A program made the translations under genes and the position numbers. From G963691885 sp963691885 (GTDB taxonomy: Bacteria > Pseudomonadota > Alphaproteobacteria > UBA8366 > Aestuariispiraceae): a stretch of DNA of 64,000 nucleotides. The notes below the pieces were generated by a model that was given only the letters and a program-made list of their open reading frames with translations, had not been told where the DNA came from and searched no databases. Each line of letters starts with the position of its first letter. Positions within the stretch are counted from its first letter, which is position 1. This document shows, one piece after another, positions 26,655 through 35,567 of the stretch. The DNA lies in contig OY829843.1 of the NCBI GenBank assembly GCA_963691885.1, positions 4,836,001-4,900,000 on the forward strand, read 5' to 3'.

Positions 26655-28409
26655 CTAGAACCAGTCCGTCTTCATCTCGCTTGTGGTTCGATCGTGATTA
26701 CGCACCAATTCAAGGGCGGGATAGATCAACGGGATCTCGTGGCGAAAAACGTAACGGCAACAGGCGATCTTCCCATCTGAAAAATCTGCATCCATCCCGG
26801 GGGTAAGCGCCGAAAGCTGTTTCAACCAGATCCACCCCAGAACCAGGCGGCCCATCGCCTCCATAAACGATGTCGCATTTGCCAGCATGGCGGTCCGATC
26901 TGTCTCATCCCCATTGGAAAGTGATTTCACCGTATCACCAACGGCCGACCAGGCATTTTCCAAGCTGCGGGCCTCCTGATGAAATTCGCGATAGGCGGCA
27001 TCACATGTCGCGCGAATTTCCACACCCAATACCTCAAATGCATCGCCCCCCTGCATCCAGACTTTGCGCCCCAGCAGATCCAGCGCCTGAACCCCGTTGG
27101 TCCCCTCATGAATCGGGTTCAAACGATTGTCCCGATAGAATTGTTCCACCAGAAAATCGCGGGTGTATCCATATCCGCCCAGGACCTGGATCGCGGCTTC
27201 ATTTGCGCGCAACCCGGCGTCTGAAAACCAGGATTTCAGAATGGGGGTCAGGATCTCAAGCAGCAGATGATGGGACCCGTCACCATCGATGCGTTTAAGG
27301 TCAACCAGTTTTGCGCAATAAAGGGCCAGGCAGAGCCCGCCTTCCGCAACCGACTTTTGGATCAGAAGCAGCCGTTTGACATCGGCATGGTCGATAATCG
27401 GAACCTGATCGGCCCCACCGGAAAGGGCTTTGCCCTGCACCCTCTCTTTCGCATAGACGAGGCTTTCCAGATAGCCGGTATAGGCCAGCATGACCGCCCC
27501 GGCACCGACACCGATCCTCGCCTCATTCATCATATGGAACATCTGGGCAAGACCAGCGTTTTCCGCGCCGACAAGTTCCCCGATACAGGTCCCCTCCTCC
27601 CCAAAAGCCAGGGCCGTGTTGACCGTCGCGCGATAGCCCATTTTGTGGTTGAGGCCCATGAGTTGAACATCGTTTGTTTCACCAACAACACCATGTTCGT
27701 CAACGCGATCTCGCGGAACGATGAAGAGTGAGATGCCCCGCACCCCTTCCGGCGCGCCTTCTATCCGCGCCAGAACCAGATGAACGATGGTATCAGCAAG
27801 GTCGTGCTCACCGCCCGATGTCCACATTTTGCGGCCTGTAATTTGATAGCGGCCATCAGCCAATGTGTGCGCCTTCGTTGTGATCCCCGCAAGGGACGAT
27901 CCGGCCTGTGGCTCACTCAGCGCCATCGTGCCAAAGAACCGGCCCGACATAAGCGGTTCGAGATAGCGCGTCTTCTGCTCCTCGGTGCCGTGAGCGGCGA
28001 TCAGATTTCCAGCGGCGATAGAAAGGAATGGGTAAGCCACCGTGCCAATATTTGCGGCCTGGAAAAAAGCAAAGGCGGCCTGCATGACCGTCCAGGGTAA
28101 ATCCATGCCGCCAAGGTCAGAGGCATGGTGGGCCCGGGCAAAACCCGCCTCATAGAACGCGGCCAATCCTTCACCGATTTCAGGGGGCAGGATGACACGC
28201 CCGTCTTCTAAACGAGGTTCCTCGTCATCGGATTTGCGGTAATGGTTCCGGAACTTGTCAGACGCAATTTGGGCTGCCAGGTCCAAGAGTGCACCACAAC
28301 TTGTCCTGTCCCAGGCCGTAAAATCAGGCGCGGTCAAAAGCTCTTCGAGTTCCAGAACATTATCCAGAATGAAATCGAGATCGGCCCGGCGGAGCAGTCG
28401 CTCATCCAT
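26655..28409 (-). CDS. Acyl-CoA dehydrogenase, long form (DmdC/FadE-like)
   Basis: A 584-residue FAD enzyme. It is longer than the roughly 390-residue classic form because of a C-terminal helical extension, as in DmdC-type dehydrogenases. TMALSEPQAGSSLAGI and KMWTSGGEHD bind flavin and substrate; FLVEQFYRDNRLNPIHEGTN carries the catalytic-base region. It introduces a 2,3-double bond into an acyl-CoA. Its start overlaps the acyl-CoA synthetase stop by eight bases and it is the last gene of the eight-gene leftward operon. The DmdBC resemblance alone does not prove a methylmercaptopropionate substrate. Confidence 0.9.
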   Translation of the reverse strand: MDERLLRRADLDFILDNVLELEELLTAPDFTAWDRTSCGALLDLAAQIASDKFRNHYRKSDDEEPRLEDGRVILPPEIGEGLAAFYEAGFARAHHASDLGGMDLPWTVMQAAFAFFQAANIGTVAYPFLSIAAGNLIAAHGTEEQKTRYLEPLMSGRFFGTMALSEPQAGSSLAGITTKAHTLADGRYQITGRKMWTSGGEHDLADTIVHLVLARIEGAPEGVRGISLFIVPRDRVDEHGVVGETNDVQLMGLNHKMGYRATVNTALAFGEEGTCIGELVGAENAGLAQMFHMMNEARIGVGAGAVMLAYTGYLESLVYAKERVQGKALSGGADQVPIIDHADVKRLLLIQKSVAEGGLCLALYCAKLVDLKRIDGDGSHHLLLEILTPILKSWFSDAGLRANEAAIQVLGGYGYTRDFLVEQFYRDNRLNPIHEGTNGVQALDLLGRKVWMQGGDAFEVLGVEIRATCDAAYREFHQEARSLENAWSAVGDTVKSLSNGDETDRTAMLANATSFMEAMGRLVLGWIWLKQLSALTPGMDADFSDGKIACCRYVFRHEIPLIYPALELVRNHDRTTSEMKTDWF

Positions 28410-30012
28410 GCAGCTGATCTCTCAAGATATTCTTGCGGACCTTGCCGGTGCCTGTTTTCGGCAAGGGCCCAAAGCGTATTTCTGTCGGACATTTGAAATG
28501 CGCAAGCCGCTCTCTGCACCAGTCGATCACCTGTTGAGGTGAGAGGGATGTGTCTGGGCCGCAATCAACAAAAGCCAAAGGTGTCTCCCCCCAGCGCTCA
28601 TGGGGTCCAGCAACAACGGCCGCTTCAAAAATTTCTGGATGACGGACCAGTACCCCCTCTACCTCCAGAGAGGATATGTTTTCACCGCCGGAGATGATGA
28701 TGTCTTTGGACCGGTCGCGTAGCTCAACGTAATTATCCGGATGGCGCACACCGAGGTCTCCAGAATGGAACCAGTCCCCGGCAAAGGCAGCCCGGGTCGC
28801 CGCCTCATCCTTGAAATAGCCCTTCATGATCGTGTTGCCACGCATCATGATCTCGCCCATGGTTTCACCATCAGCGGCCACTTCCTGCATGGTATCCGGA
28901 TCGATGATTGTCATCCCGGAAAGGGTATGGTTCTGGACGCCCTGACGTTTCTGTTTCTCCGCCCGATCCGCAAGGGGAAGATCATCCCAATCGGGGTTCC
29001 ATTCGCAGCCGCCGGCCGGCCCATACGTCTCGGTCAGGCCGTATCCATGGGTGATGATGAAGTTCATCGCCTCCATCTTCTCCAGCATCGCCGCCGGGGG
29101 TGGTGCCCCGCCGACTGTATAATGGATCGCATGGGTGCTTTGGCGTTGATGTTCCGCATCAGCATGGATCAACATATTCAAAACCACCGGTGCGCCTGAC
29201 GCATGTGTCACCCCATGCCGATCAATCGCATCAAAGATTTCTGGCGCATTGGGTTGCCGCAGGCATACATGCAATCCGGCCAGTTTGGTAATTGCCCAAC
29301 TATTTCCCCATCCATTGCAATGAAACATCGGAAGGGTCCACAGATAGACCGGCAAGGGCGCAAGCCTGAAACTGAACTGATTGTTGATACCCACAAGATA
29401 GGCGCCGCGATGATGAAACAAAACACCTTTGGGTCGGCCTGTCGTTCCGCTGGTGTAATTCAGGGAAATGGCCTGCCATTCATCTTCTATCCCCGGCGCA
29501 TCAAAACCGGGGTCGGACGCATCCATCGCTGCATCAAGATCTTCAAACCCGGTCCAGTCTGCTGGCGGTCCGAACACCGCGTCTGTAACACCAAAGAGGA
29601 TCGGTTTGTTCTCCGCCTCCGCCAAAGCGGCCTGCGCCAATGGCATCAGCTCCGGGTCGACAATAAAGACACGGCTTTCCGCGTGATCCAGAATATAGCC
29701 GATTACCTCAGCCTCCAGCCGCGTGTTTATTGCATTCAACACCGCGCCCAGAAGCGGCACCCCGAAATGCGCCATCAGAAGGACCGGCGTATTGGGGGAT
29801 AAGACAGAAACCACATCGCCTTTGCCGACGCCCAGCTTTGCTAACGCATGGGCCATCTGATAACAGCGGTCGCGGAATGCCTGATAGGTCAGACTGTAGT
29901 CACCATGAACAACCGCCGGTCTTTCCGGATAAACATGGGCCGCCCAGTCAATGAAGCCGTTTGGCGTTAAAGGTTCGTAATTTACCGGTCGTTTCGGCAG
30001 GTCATCTTCCAT
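28402..30012 (-). CDS. Acyl-CoA synthetase / AMP-binding ligase
   Basis: A 536-residue adenylating enzyme. The phosphate-binding signature is NYTSGTTGRPKGVLFHHRGA; the A5 and A8 motifs are HGYGLTETYGPA and FHSGDLGVRHPDNYVELRDR, and the C-terminal lysine is in KTGTGKVRKNIL. It activates a carboxylic acid to acyl-AMP and then to the CoA thioester, supplying the substrate for the dehydrogenase that follows. Similar to medium-chain and DmdB-like ligases. It sits 12 bases after the alpha/beta hydrolase gene. Confidence 0.92.
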   Translation of the reverse strand: MEDDLPKRPVNYEPLTPNGFIDWAAHVYPERPAVVHGDYSLTYQAFRDRCYQMAHALAKLGVGKGDVVSVLSPNTPVLLMAHFGVPLLGAVLNAINTRLEAEVIGYILDHAESRVFIVDPELMPLAQAALAEAENKPILFGVTDAVFGPPADWTGFEDLDAAMDASDPGFDAPGIEDEWQAISLNYTSGTTGRPKGVLFHHRGAYLVGINNQFSFRLAPLPVYLWTLPMFHCNGWGNSWAITKLAGLHVCLRQPNAPEIFDAIDRHGVTHASGAPVVLNMLIHADAEHQRQSTHAIHYTVGGAPPPAAMLEKMEAMNFIITHGYGLTETYGPAGGCEWNPDWDDLPLADRAEKQKRQGVQNHTLSGMTIIDPDTMQEVAADGETMGEIMMRGNTIMKGYFKDEAATRAAFAGDWFHSGDLGVRHPDNYVELRDRSKDIIISGGENISSLEVEGVLVRHPEIFEAAVVAGPHERWGETPLAFVDCGPDTSLSPQQVIDWCRERLAHFKCPTEIRFGPLPKTGTGKVRKNILRDQLHG

Positions 30013-30024
30013 GACACCACCATA

Positions 30025-30990
30025 TTATCCTGCAAAAGCCGCCCTCAATGCGGCGGCGGCATCACTCTGTGCGGTCTTTGCATCCTCAACCATATGCGTG
30101 AAAGTGAAGAAGGCATGGATCTGGCCCTTATATTCCTTCACCTCAACATTCACACCGGCGTCTCGCAGCTTATCCGCATAGATGTGTCCTTCATCATAAA
30201 GGACATCAAGCTCTGCTAGTTGAACAAGTGCTGGTGGTAGATCCGCATGGCTCGCTGCATAGAGCGGGGATACCCGCCAATCCTGCAATTGCGACGGATC
30301 TTCGACATAGTGATCCCGGAAATAGTCAACGGTCTGGGTTTCCAAAATCCCGAACCCTTTTCCATACTCATCGTAGGATCCGGTCCTCGACCCGTAATCT
30401 ACGACGGGATAGACCAGCAGCTGGAAACAGAGTTTCGGGCCGCCCTGGTCCCGCGCCATCAGGGCGACGACTGTTGCAAGATTGCCCCCTGCACTGTCCC
30501 CCCCGACTGCTATGCGGGTCGCATCTATGCCATAACGTTCGGCCCGGTCCGCAAAGTACTTGGTGGCAAAGTAACAATCATCCGGCGCTGCGGGGAAAGG
30601 GTTTTCAGGTGCCTTGCGATAGTCAACGGAGACAGCGATACAATTGGCCTGGTCACAAAGCGCCCGCACCGCCTGATCATGGGTATCAAGGTCGCCGATA
30701 ACATGGCCCCCGCCATGAAAGTACATGAATAATGGCAGAGGTCCGGCTTCTTCAAAACCATTGGGGTAGTACAAGCGTATAGGTATTTTCCGTCCCGGTG
30801 CTTCGATTGCAAAACTCTCAATCCGGCCCAATTTGATTTCCGGCTCAATCGCCACCCGCGCCCTCGACACCATCCGACCCTGATGGCGGGCCTCTTCAGG
30901 GGTCAATTGTTCAATGCGCTTGATGCCAGCGGCCTTCATCGCATCCATGACATTTACGATGTGGGGATGAATTCGCGGATCATAGGGCAT
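30025..30990 (-). CDS. Alpha/beta hydrolase of the HSL (hormone-sensitive lipase) family
   Basis: A 321-residue esterase-like enzyme. FMYFHGGGHVIGDLDTHD is the oxyanion-hole motif, VGGDSAGGNLA holds the nucleophile Ser, LAELDVLYDEG the Asp, and GQIHAFFTF the His. There is no signal peptide. HSL-family esterases cleave short acyl esters. Together with the creatininase-family gene and ABC importer, it suggests that an imported ester or amide is hydrolysed, and the acid released is passed to the CoA ligase. Confidence 0.9.
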   Translation of the reverse strand: MPYDPRIHPHIVNVMDAMKAAGIKRIEQLTPEEARHQGRMVSRARVAIEPEIKLGRIESFAIEAPGRKIPIRLYYPNGFEEAGPLPLFMYFHGGGHVIGDLDTHDQAVRALCDQANCIAVSVDYRKAPENPFPAAPDDCYFATKYFADRAERYGIDATRIAVGGDSAGGNLATVVALMARDQGGPKLCFQLLVYPVVDYGSRTGSYDEYGKGFGILETQTVDYFRDHYVEDPSQLQDWRVSPLYAASHADLPPALVQLAELDVLYDEGHIYADKLRDAGVNVEVKEYKGQIHAFFTFTHMVEDAKTAQSDAAAALRAAFAG

Positions 30991-31015
30991 GACTATTCCT
31001 CAAAACTTGATAAAA

Positions 31016-31762
31016 CTATTCGGCTTGCATAAAGGCGTTGAAATCTTCGACGACCTCAGCGGCAACAGCGTCAATGATACGTTTGCCGATCTCGGGGCTG
31101 GCCAACTGGCTGGCAGCGGCCATGCGGCCATCGGGATAGAGCGTGCGATAATCATCCGCATCTGTGAAACGCCGGATGATCGGGGCAGCCTCATCACCGC
31201 CCATCGTCTTGATCGCATCCGGATAGGCATATTGCGTGACTGAAATTTCGGACGGCGTTGCGTGGGATCCTTCCTTATCCCCAAAACACTCAGCGGATAA
31301 CGCCAGGGCGGCTGGCATCGTAAACCAGTTGCGATGCGCGCAGCGCAATCCCGGCAGGTTACTGCCCCTGTTCAAACTGCGCTCTGCATAAATCTCGTCA
31401 AACGCGGTGTTCAGTGTATGTATATTCCCGCCATGTCCATTCAGGAAATAGAACCGTTCAAAACCCTGCCGGCTCAGCGAGGCGACATAATCGCCGATCA
31501 TCGCAATTAGCGTGGTGGGTCGAAGCGTAACCGATCCCGCAAAACCCAGATGATGTTGGGCCATACCAATGCTGATCGTCGGACCGATCAGAATGTCATC
31601 CAACTCAGCAGCCCGTTCAGCAATGATCTCGGGGCAGAGTGCATCTGTACCGATCAACCCCATCGGTCCATGCTGTTCCGTTGACCCGATTGGAATAACT
31701 ATACCCTTGCAGCGTTCCAGATAGGTTTCGACCTCCTGCCATGTCGAAAGTTGCAAGCGCAT
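31016..31762 (-). CDS. Creatininase-family amidohydrolase
   Basis: A 248-residue protein with the family signature: VIPIGSTEQHGPMGLIGTDA provides Glu, His and Asp metal ligands, and FLNGHGGNIHTLNTAFDE a further His. EGSHATPSEISVTQYAYP carries the distal Glu. Creatininase relatives are binuclear metal hydrolases opening cyclic amides or deformylating small molecules. In this operon it probably opens or deacylates the imported compound. Gaps are 18 bases to the ABC ATPase gene and 25 to the hydrolase gene. Confidence 0.9.
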   Translation of the reverse strand: MRLQLSTWQEVETYLERCKGIVIPIGSTEQHGPMGLIGTDALCPEIIAERAAELDDILIGPTISIGMAQHHLGFAGSVTLRPTTLIAMIGDYVASLSRQGFERFYFLNGHGGNIHTLNTAFDEIYAERSLNRGSNLPGLRCAHRNWFTMPAALALSAECFGDKEGSHATPSEISVTQYAYPDAIKTMGGDEAAPIIRRFTDADDYRTLYPDGRMAAASQLASPEIGKRIIDAVAAEVVEDFNAFMQAE

Positions 31763-31780
31763 ATGAGTTCCTTCCCTGTC

Positions 31781-33529
31781 CTATTGGATGGCCGGTTCCT
31801 CGACCTCAAGCCCTTCATGAGAGAGTGCCTGAAGCTTGGGCATCAGATCAAGCAGGTGCTGGGTATAGGGGTGCTGAGGTGCCGTGAAGATTTCTTCAGT
31901 CGGAGCCACCTCGCACAGCTTACCATACCGCATGACGCCGACGCGATCACACATCTGACGGATAACCGGCAGGTCATGACTGATGAACAGCATGGTCAGG
32001 CCCAGTTCTTCCTGTAGATCCTTCAGAAGGTTCAGAATTTGCGCCTGAATGGAAACATCCAGCGCCGATGTCGGCTCATCACAAATCAAGAAACGGGGAC
32101 GTGTCGCAAGGGCACGCGCAATTGAAATACGCTGACGCTGACCGCCAGAAAATTCGTGGGGGTAGCGAACGGCGGCTTCGGCCCCAAGCCCCACATGTTC
32201 CAGCAGGTCTTTTACGATCTCATCAACCTCGGCCTTCGAGGAAGCCAGCTTGTGAAACCAGATGGGTTCGGCAACAATGTCGAGCACCCGCATTCTCGGG
32301 TTCAGGGATGAAAACGGGTCCTGAAAGATCATCTGCATCTGACGACGATAGACGTCTTTTTCCTTCTCGGATTTCAGTGCCGTAAGCTCACCACCTGCAA
32401 AATGAACCGCTCCACTATTTGGCCGGTAAAGACCGGCGATCACACGGGCAACGGTGGATTTGCCACTGCCACTCTCGCCCACAAGACCAAAGACCTCACC
32501 CTGTTTTATCGAAAACGACACATGGTCCACGGCGTCGAGATAACGCCTTGCACTGGGCAATAAAGAGTTTCGTGTCACAAACCGCATATGGAGGTCTTCA
32601 ACCCTTAGAAGGTCCCCCTCTGTCGCATCGAAATCTCTGGCTTGGCCCAGCCAATGGTTCTGAATATCAAGCGGCGCACGCGTCTGTCCGGCGCTCTCGA
32701 TATACTCCACCAGCGGGAAGCGTTTCAGACGGACATCGGGGCGCGGCACCGCGCTGATCAGGCTTCGCGTATAAGGATGATCGGGATCGCCCAGAATCTT
32801 GTTCGTCGGTCCTGTTTCCACAACATGCCCGCGATACATGACCGCCACGCGATCCGTGATGTCAGCAATCACGCCCATGTCATGGGTAATGATGATCATG
32901 CCCACAGACCGCTCGCGGCACAGCTCCCGCATCAGGTCCAGGATCTGGGCCTGAATGGACACATCCAGCGCGGTTGTCGGCTCATCAGCGATGATCACCT
33001 CTGGATCCGCGCAGAGGGCCAGGGCGATCACCACACGCTGGCGCATACCGCCAGAGAATTGATGAGGATATTGCGCAATGCGGATATCCGCATCCGCGAT
33101 GCCAACACGATCAAGAAGACCAACTGCTTTTTTACGGGCTTCATCCTGGGACAAAGGCAGATGGGTCGTGATCGTTTCCACCAATTGGCGTTCAATCGTC
33201 TGAAGCGGGTTAAGCGATGTCAGTGGATCCTGAAAGATCATGCCGATCCGGCGTCCACGGATTTCACGGATGGATTCATAGGGAAGAGCGTCAATGCGCT
33301 GGCCCTTAAGATCGATCTCTCCCTCGGCCATGCGGCCCGGCGGCTCCAACAGGCCAATAACAGCATTGCCGATTGTTGATTTACCGGCCCCCGACTCCCC
33401 CACACAGCCCAGAATCTCGCCGGGCTGCACCGTCAGGTTTACATGCTCGACGGCCGTAAACAGGCCGCGCCTCGTTGGGAACTCAACCCGCAGGTTCTTG
33501 ATATCCAGCAATCCGCCCTGGTCGCTCAT
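31781..33529 (-). CDS. Peptide/opine-type ABC transporter, fused ATP-binding protein (DppD-DppF-like)
   Basis: A 582-residue protein with two complete ATPase modules, corresponding to DppD and DppF of the oligopeptide/dipeptide/nickel type. Module 1 (about 6-275): Walker A GESGAGKST, signature FSGGMRQRV, Walker B VIIADEPTTALD. Module 2 (about 310-570): GESGSGKST, FSGGQRQRI, LICDEPTSALD. Each is followed by the short C-terminal oligopeptide-ABC tail. A single fused chain is common in alphaproteobacteria. It lies nine bases after the DppC-like permease. Confidence 0.95.
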   Translation of the reverse strand: MSDQGGLLDIKNLRVEFPTRRGLFTAVEHVNLTVQPGEILGCVGESGAGKSTIGNAVIGLLEPPGRMAEGEIDLKGQRIDALPYESIREIRGRRIGMIFQDPLTSLNPLQTIERQLVETITTHLPLSQDEARKKAVGLLDRVGIADADIRIAQYPHQFSGGMRQRVVIALALCADPEVIIADEPTTALDVSIQAQILDLMRELCRERSVGMIIITHDMGVIADITDRVAVMYRGHVVETGPTNKILGDPDHPYTRSLISAVPRPDVRLKRFPLVEYIESAGQTRAPLDIQNHWLGQARDFDATEGDLLRVEDLHMRFVTRNSLLPSARRYLDAVDHVSFSIKQGEVFGLVGESGSGKSTVARVIAGLYRPNSGAVHFAGGELTALKSEKEKDVYRRQMQMIFQDPFSSLNPRMRVLDIVAEPIWFHKLASSKAEVDEIVKDLLEHVGLGAEAAVRYPHEFSGGQRQRISIARALATRPRFLICDEPTSALDVSIQAQILNLLKDLQEELGLTMLFISHDLPVIRQMCDRVGVMRYGKLCEVAPTEEIFTAPQHPYTQHLLDLMPKLQALSHEGLEVEEPAIQ

Positions 33530-33538
33530 CAGAACCCC

Positions 33539-34486
33539 CTATCGCAATTTCGGATTGAGCGCGTCGCGCAGCCAATCACCAAGAAGGTTCACCGCCAGAA
33601 CCAGAACCACGAGTGCAATCGCCGGGAAGAAGGTGATCCACCAAAGGCCTGAGAAGAGATACTCATTCCCGACACGGATCAATGTGCCCAGCGACGGCGT
33701 GGTTGGTGGCACGCCCTGACCCAGAAAACTCAGCGTTGCCTCCGCAATAATTGCAAGGGCCAAACCAATTGTCGCCAGAACAAGCGTTGGTCGCAAAACA
33801 TTGGGCAGAATATGGCGCACCATAATCGTGCCGGACCGTAACCCGATCACACGGGCTGCCTGAACATATTCCCGTTCCGCCTCAACAAGGGTCGCCGCCC
33901 GCGTCACCCGCGCGAATTGCGGCCAGTCCGAGAGGCCAATCGCCAGAACAACCACATAGATCGCCAATTCATCCCGCAACTCGATTGGCAGGACAGAACG
34001 CAAGATCCCGTTGATCAGGATCGCAACAAGAATGCCGGGGATCGTCAACTGAACATCGGCCAGACGCATAACAAAAGCGTCGAACCATCCGCCAACATAG
34101 CCCGCGATGACACCAAGCGCGACCCCCAGGGTCATACCGAGCAATACAGCTGCAAATCCCACCAAAAGCGAAATCCGCCCGCCATAAAGCAGGGTAGAGA
34201 GCATGTCACGGCCCTGATTGTCGGTGCCCAGGAGATAGCGCGCATCCCCGCCCTCTTCCCAGAACGGCGGAAGTTTTCCGTCCCACAGATCGATCTGACT
34301 GGGATCAAACGGGTCGTACGGGGCCAGCAATGGCGCCAGAATGGTCGCCAGAATGAAGGCAAGTGTGACAATCGCCGCCCCGATTGCCAAAGGCGAGCGA
34401 CGGAAGGAATGATAGACATCACTATCCAAAGCCCTGGCCAAGAGACCGGGTGAGGCCTGTTGCAATTTGCCGCTTTCTTCACTCAT
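33539..34486 (-). CDS. ABC transporter permease, DppC type
   Basis: A 315-residue membrane protein with an N-terminal segment (AIGAAIVTLAFILATILAPLLAPYDPFD) typical of DppC/OppC, an extracytoplasmic loop containing LLGTDNQGRDMLS, and the cytoplasmic EAA-like coupling loop (EREYVQAARVIGLRSGTIM). Five to six transmembrane helices are expected. It pairs with the DppB-like permease three bases upstream to form the translocation pore. Confidence 0.94.
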   Translation of the reverse strand: MSEESGKLQQASPGLLARALDSDVYHSFRRSPLAIGAAIVTLAFILATILAPLLAPYDPFDPSQIDLWDGKLPPFWEEGGDARYLLGTDNQGRDMLSTLLYGGRISLLVGFAAVLLGMTLGVALGVIAGYVGGWFDAFVMRLADVQLTIPGILVAILINGILRSVLPIELRDELAIYVVVLAIGLSDWPQFARVTRAATLVEAEREYVQAARVIGLRSGTIMVRHILPNVLRPTLVLATIGLALAIIAEATLSFLGQGVPPTTPSLGTLIRVGNEYLFSGLWWITFFPAIALVVLVLAVNLLGDWLRDALNPKLR

Positions 34487-34489
34487 GAA

Positions 34490-35464
34490 TCAGCGCCCCC
34501 CATCCAGCCGCAATCGCGGATCAATCACAAAGTAAAGAACATCGACCACCAGGTTAATGGTGACAAAGACAAGGGCCACGAAACACAGGTAAGCCGCCAT
34601 GATCGGGATGTCGACAAATTCCACCGCCTGAATGAACATCAGGCCCGTGCCCGGCCACTGGAACACGGTTTCGGTGATGATCGAAAAGGCGATCAGTGTT
34701 CCGATATTGATCCCGACGATCGTAATCACCGGAACAAGCGTGTTGCGTAGGGCCACACTGTAGTTGATCTGACGCTCGTTCAAGCCGCGGGCACGGGCAA
34801 ATTTGATATAGTCCGTTCGCATGACTTCGAGCATCTCGGCACGCACCAGCCGCAGGATCATGGTTACCTGGAATAGACTGAGTGTCAGACCAGGCAAGAT
34901 GATACTTCGCCAACCATCGCCCGAGAGGAAACTTGTTCGCCACCAGCCCAGATCGACGACTCCGCCCCGACCTGATGAAGGCAACATGTTGAGATTGACC
35001 GCAAATATATAAATGAGCCCGATGCCGATGATGAAGGTCGGCAACGAGACACCGACAAGGGACGCTGTCAGCACCGATTTACTGAGCCAACTCGTTCGGT
35101 TGATACCGGTATAGACGCCAAGCGGTATGCCCAGCCCCAACGCGATAATTGCCGAGACGAAAACCAGTTCCAGCGTGGCCGGGATCCGCTCAACAATCAA
35201 ATCGGATACAGGGCGCTTGATACGATAGGAAATCCCGAACTCGCCCTGAACAGCATTTCCGACAAACCGCATATACTGCAATACGAACGGGTCTTCGAGG
35301 CCAAGAGATTCACGGATTCGTTGGCGATCCTCACGGGACGCTTCCTGACCAACCATGTTGTTGACCGGATCGCCGACATAGTTGAACAGCGAAAACGAGA
35401 TAAACGAAACCACGGCCATAACCGCGAATGCCTGAAGAAAGCGTCGGGCAATAAAACTGAGCAT
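34490..35464 (-). CDS. ABC transporter permease, DppB type
   Basis: A 324-residue membrane protein. MLSFIARRFLQAFAVMAVV is the first helix, and the following extracytoplasmic region (NYVGDPVNNM) and loop (TDYIKFARARGLNERQI) are those of DppB/OppB permeases. About six transmembrane helices. First of the membrane genes after the binding protein, separated from it by a terminator-like hairpin. Confidence 0.94.
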   Translation of the reverse strand: MLSFIARRFLQAFAVMAVVSFISFSLFNYVGDPVNNMVGQEASREDRQRIRESLGLEDPFVLQYMRFVGNAVQGEFGISYRIKRPVSDLIVERIPATLELVFVSAIIALGLGIPLGVYTGINRTSWLSKSVLTASLVGVSLPTFIIGIGLIYIFAVNLNMLPSSGRGGVVDLGWWRTSFLSGDGWRSIILPGLTLSLFQVTMILRLVRAEMLEVMRTDYIKFARARGLNERQINYSVALRNTLVPVITIVGINIGTLIAFSIITETVFQWPGTGLMFIQAVEFVDIPIMAAYLCFVALVFVTINLVVDVLYFVIDPRLRLDGGR

Positions 35465-35504
35465 CGATTATCAATTCCGGTGGTTGGCTAACGGGCTTAA
35501 TGCC

Positions 35505-35549
35505 CTCAAAAAACAATCAAGCGGCCCTCACCCAAAGGGCAAGGGCCGC
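35505..35549 (-). terminator. Hairpin with T-run between binding-protein and permease genes
   Basis: On the minus strand an 8-bp GC-rich stem (plus-strand arms 35521-35528 and 35542-35549, GCGGCCCT/AGGGCCGC) is followed by a T-rich run (plus-strand A run at 35508-35520). It lies just after the SBP stop and before the DppB start. Such hairpins often give partial termination, keeping binding-protein mRNA in excess of permease mRNA. Confidence 0.6.
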
Positions 35550-35567
35550 CAAAATTGCTGTACCGTC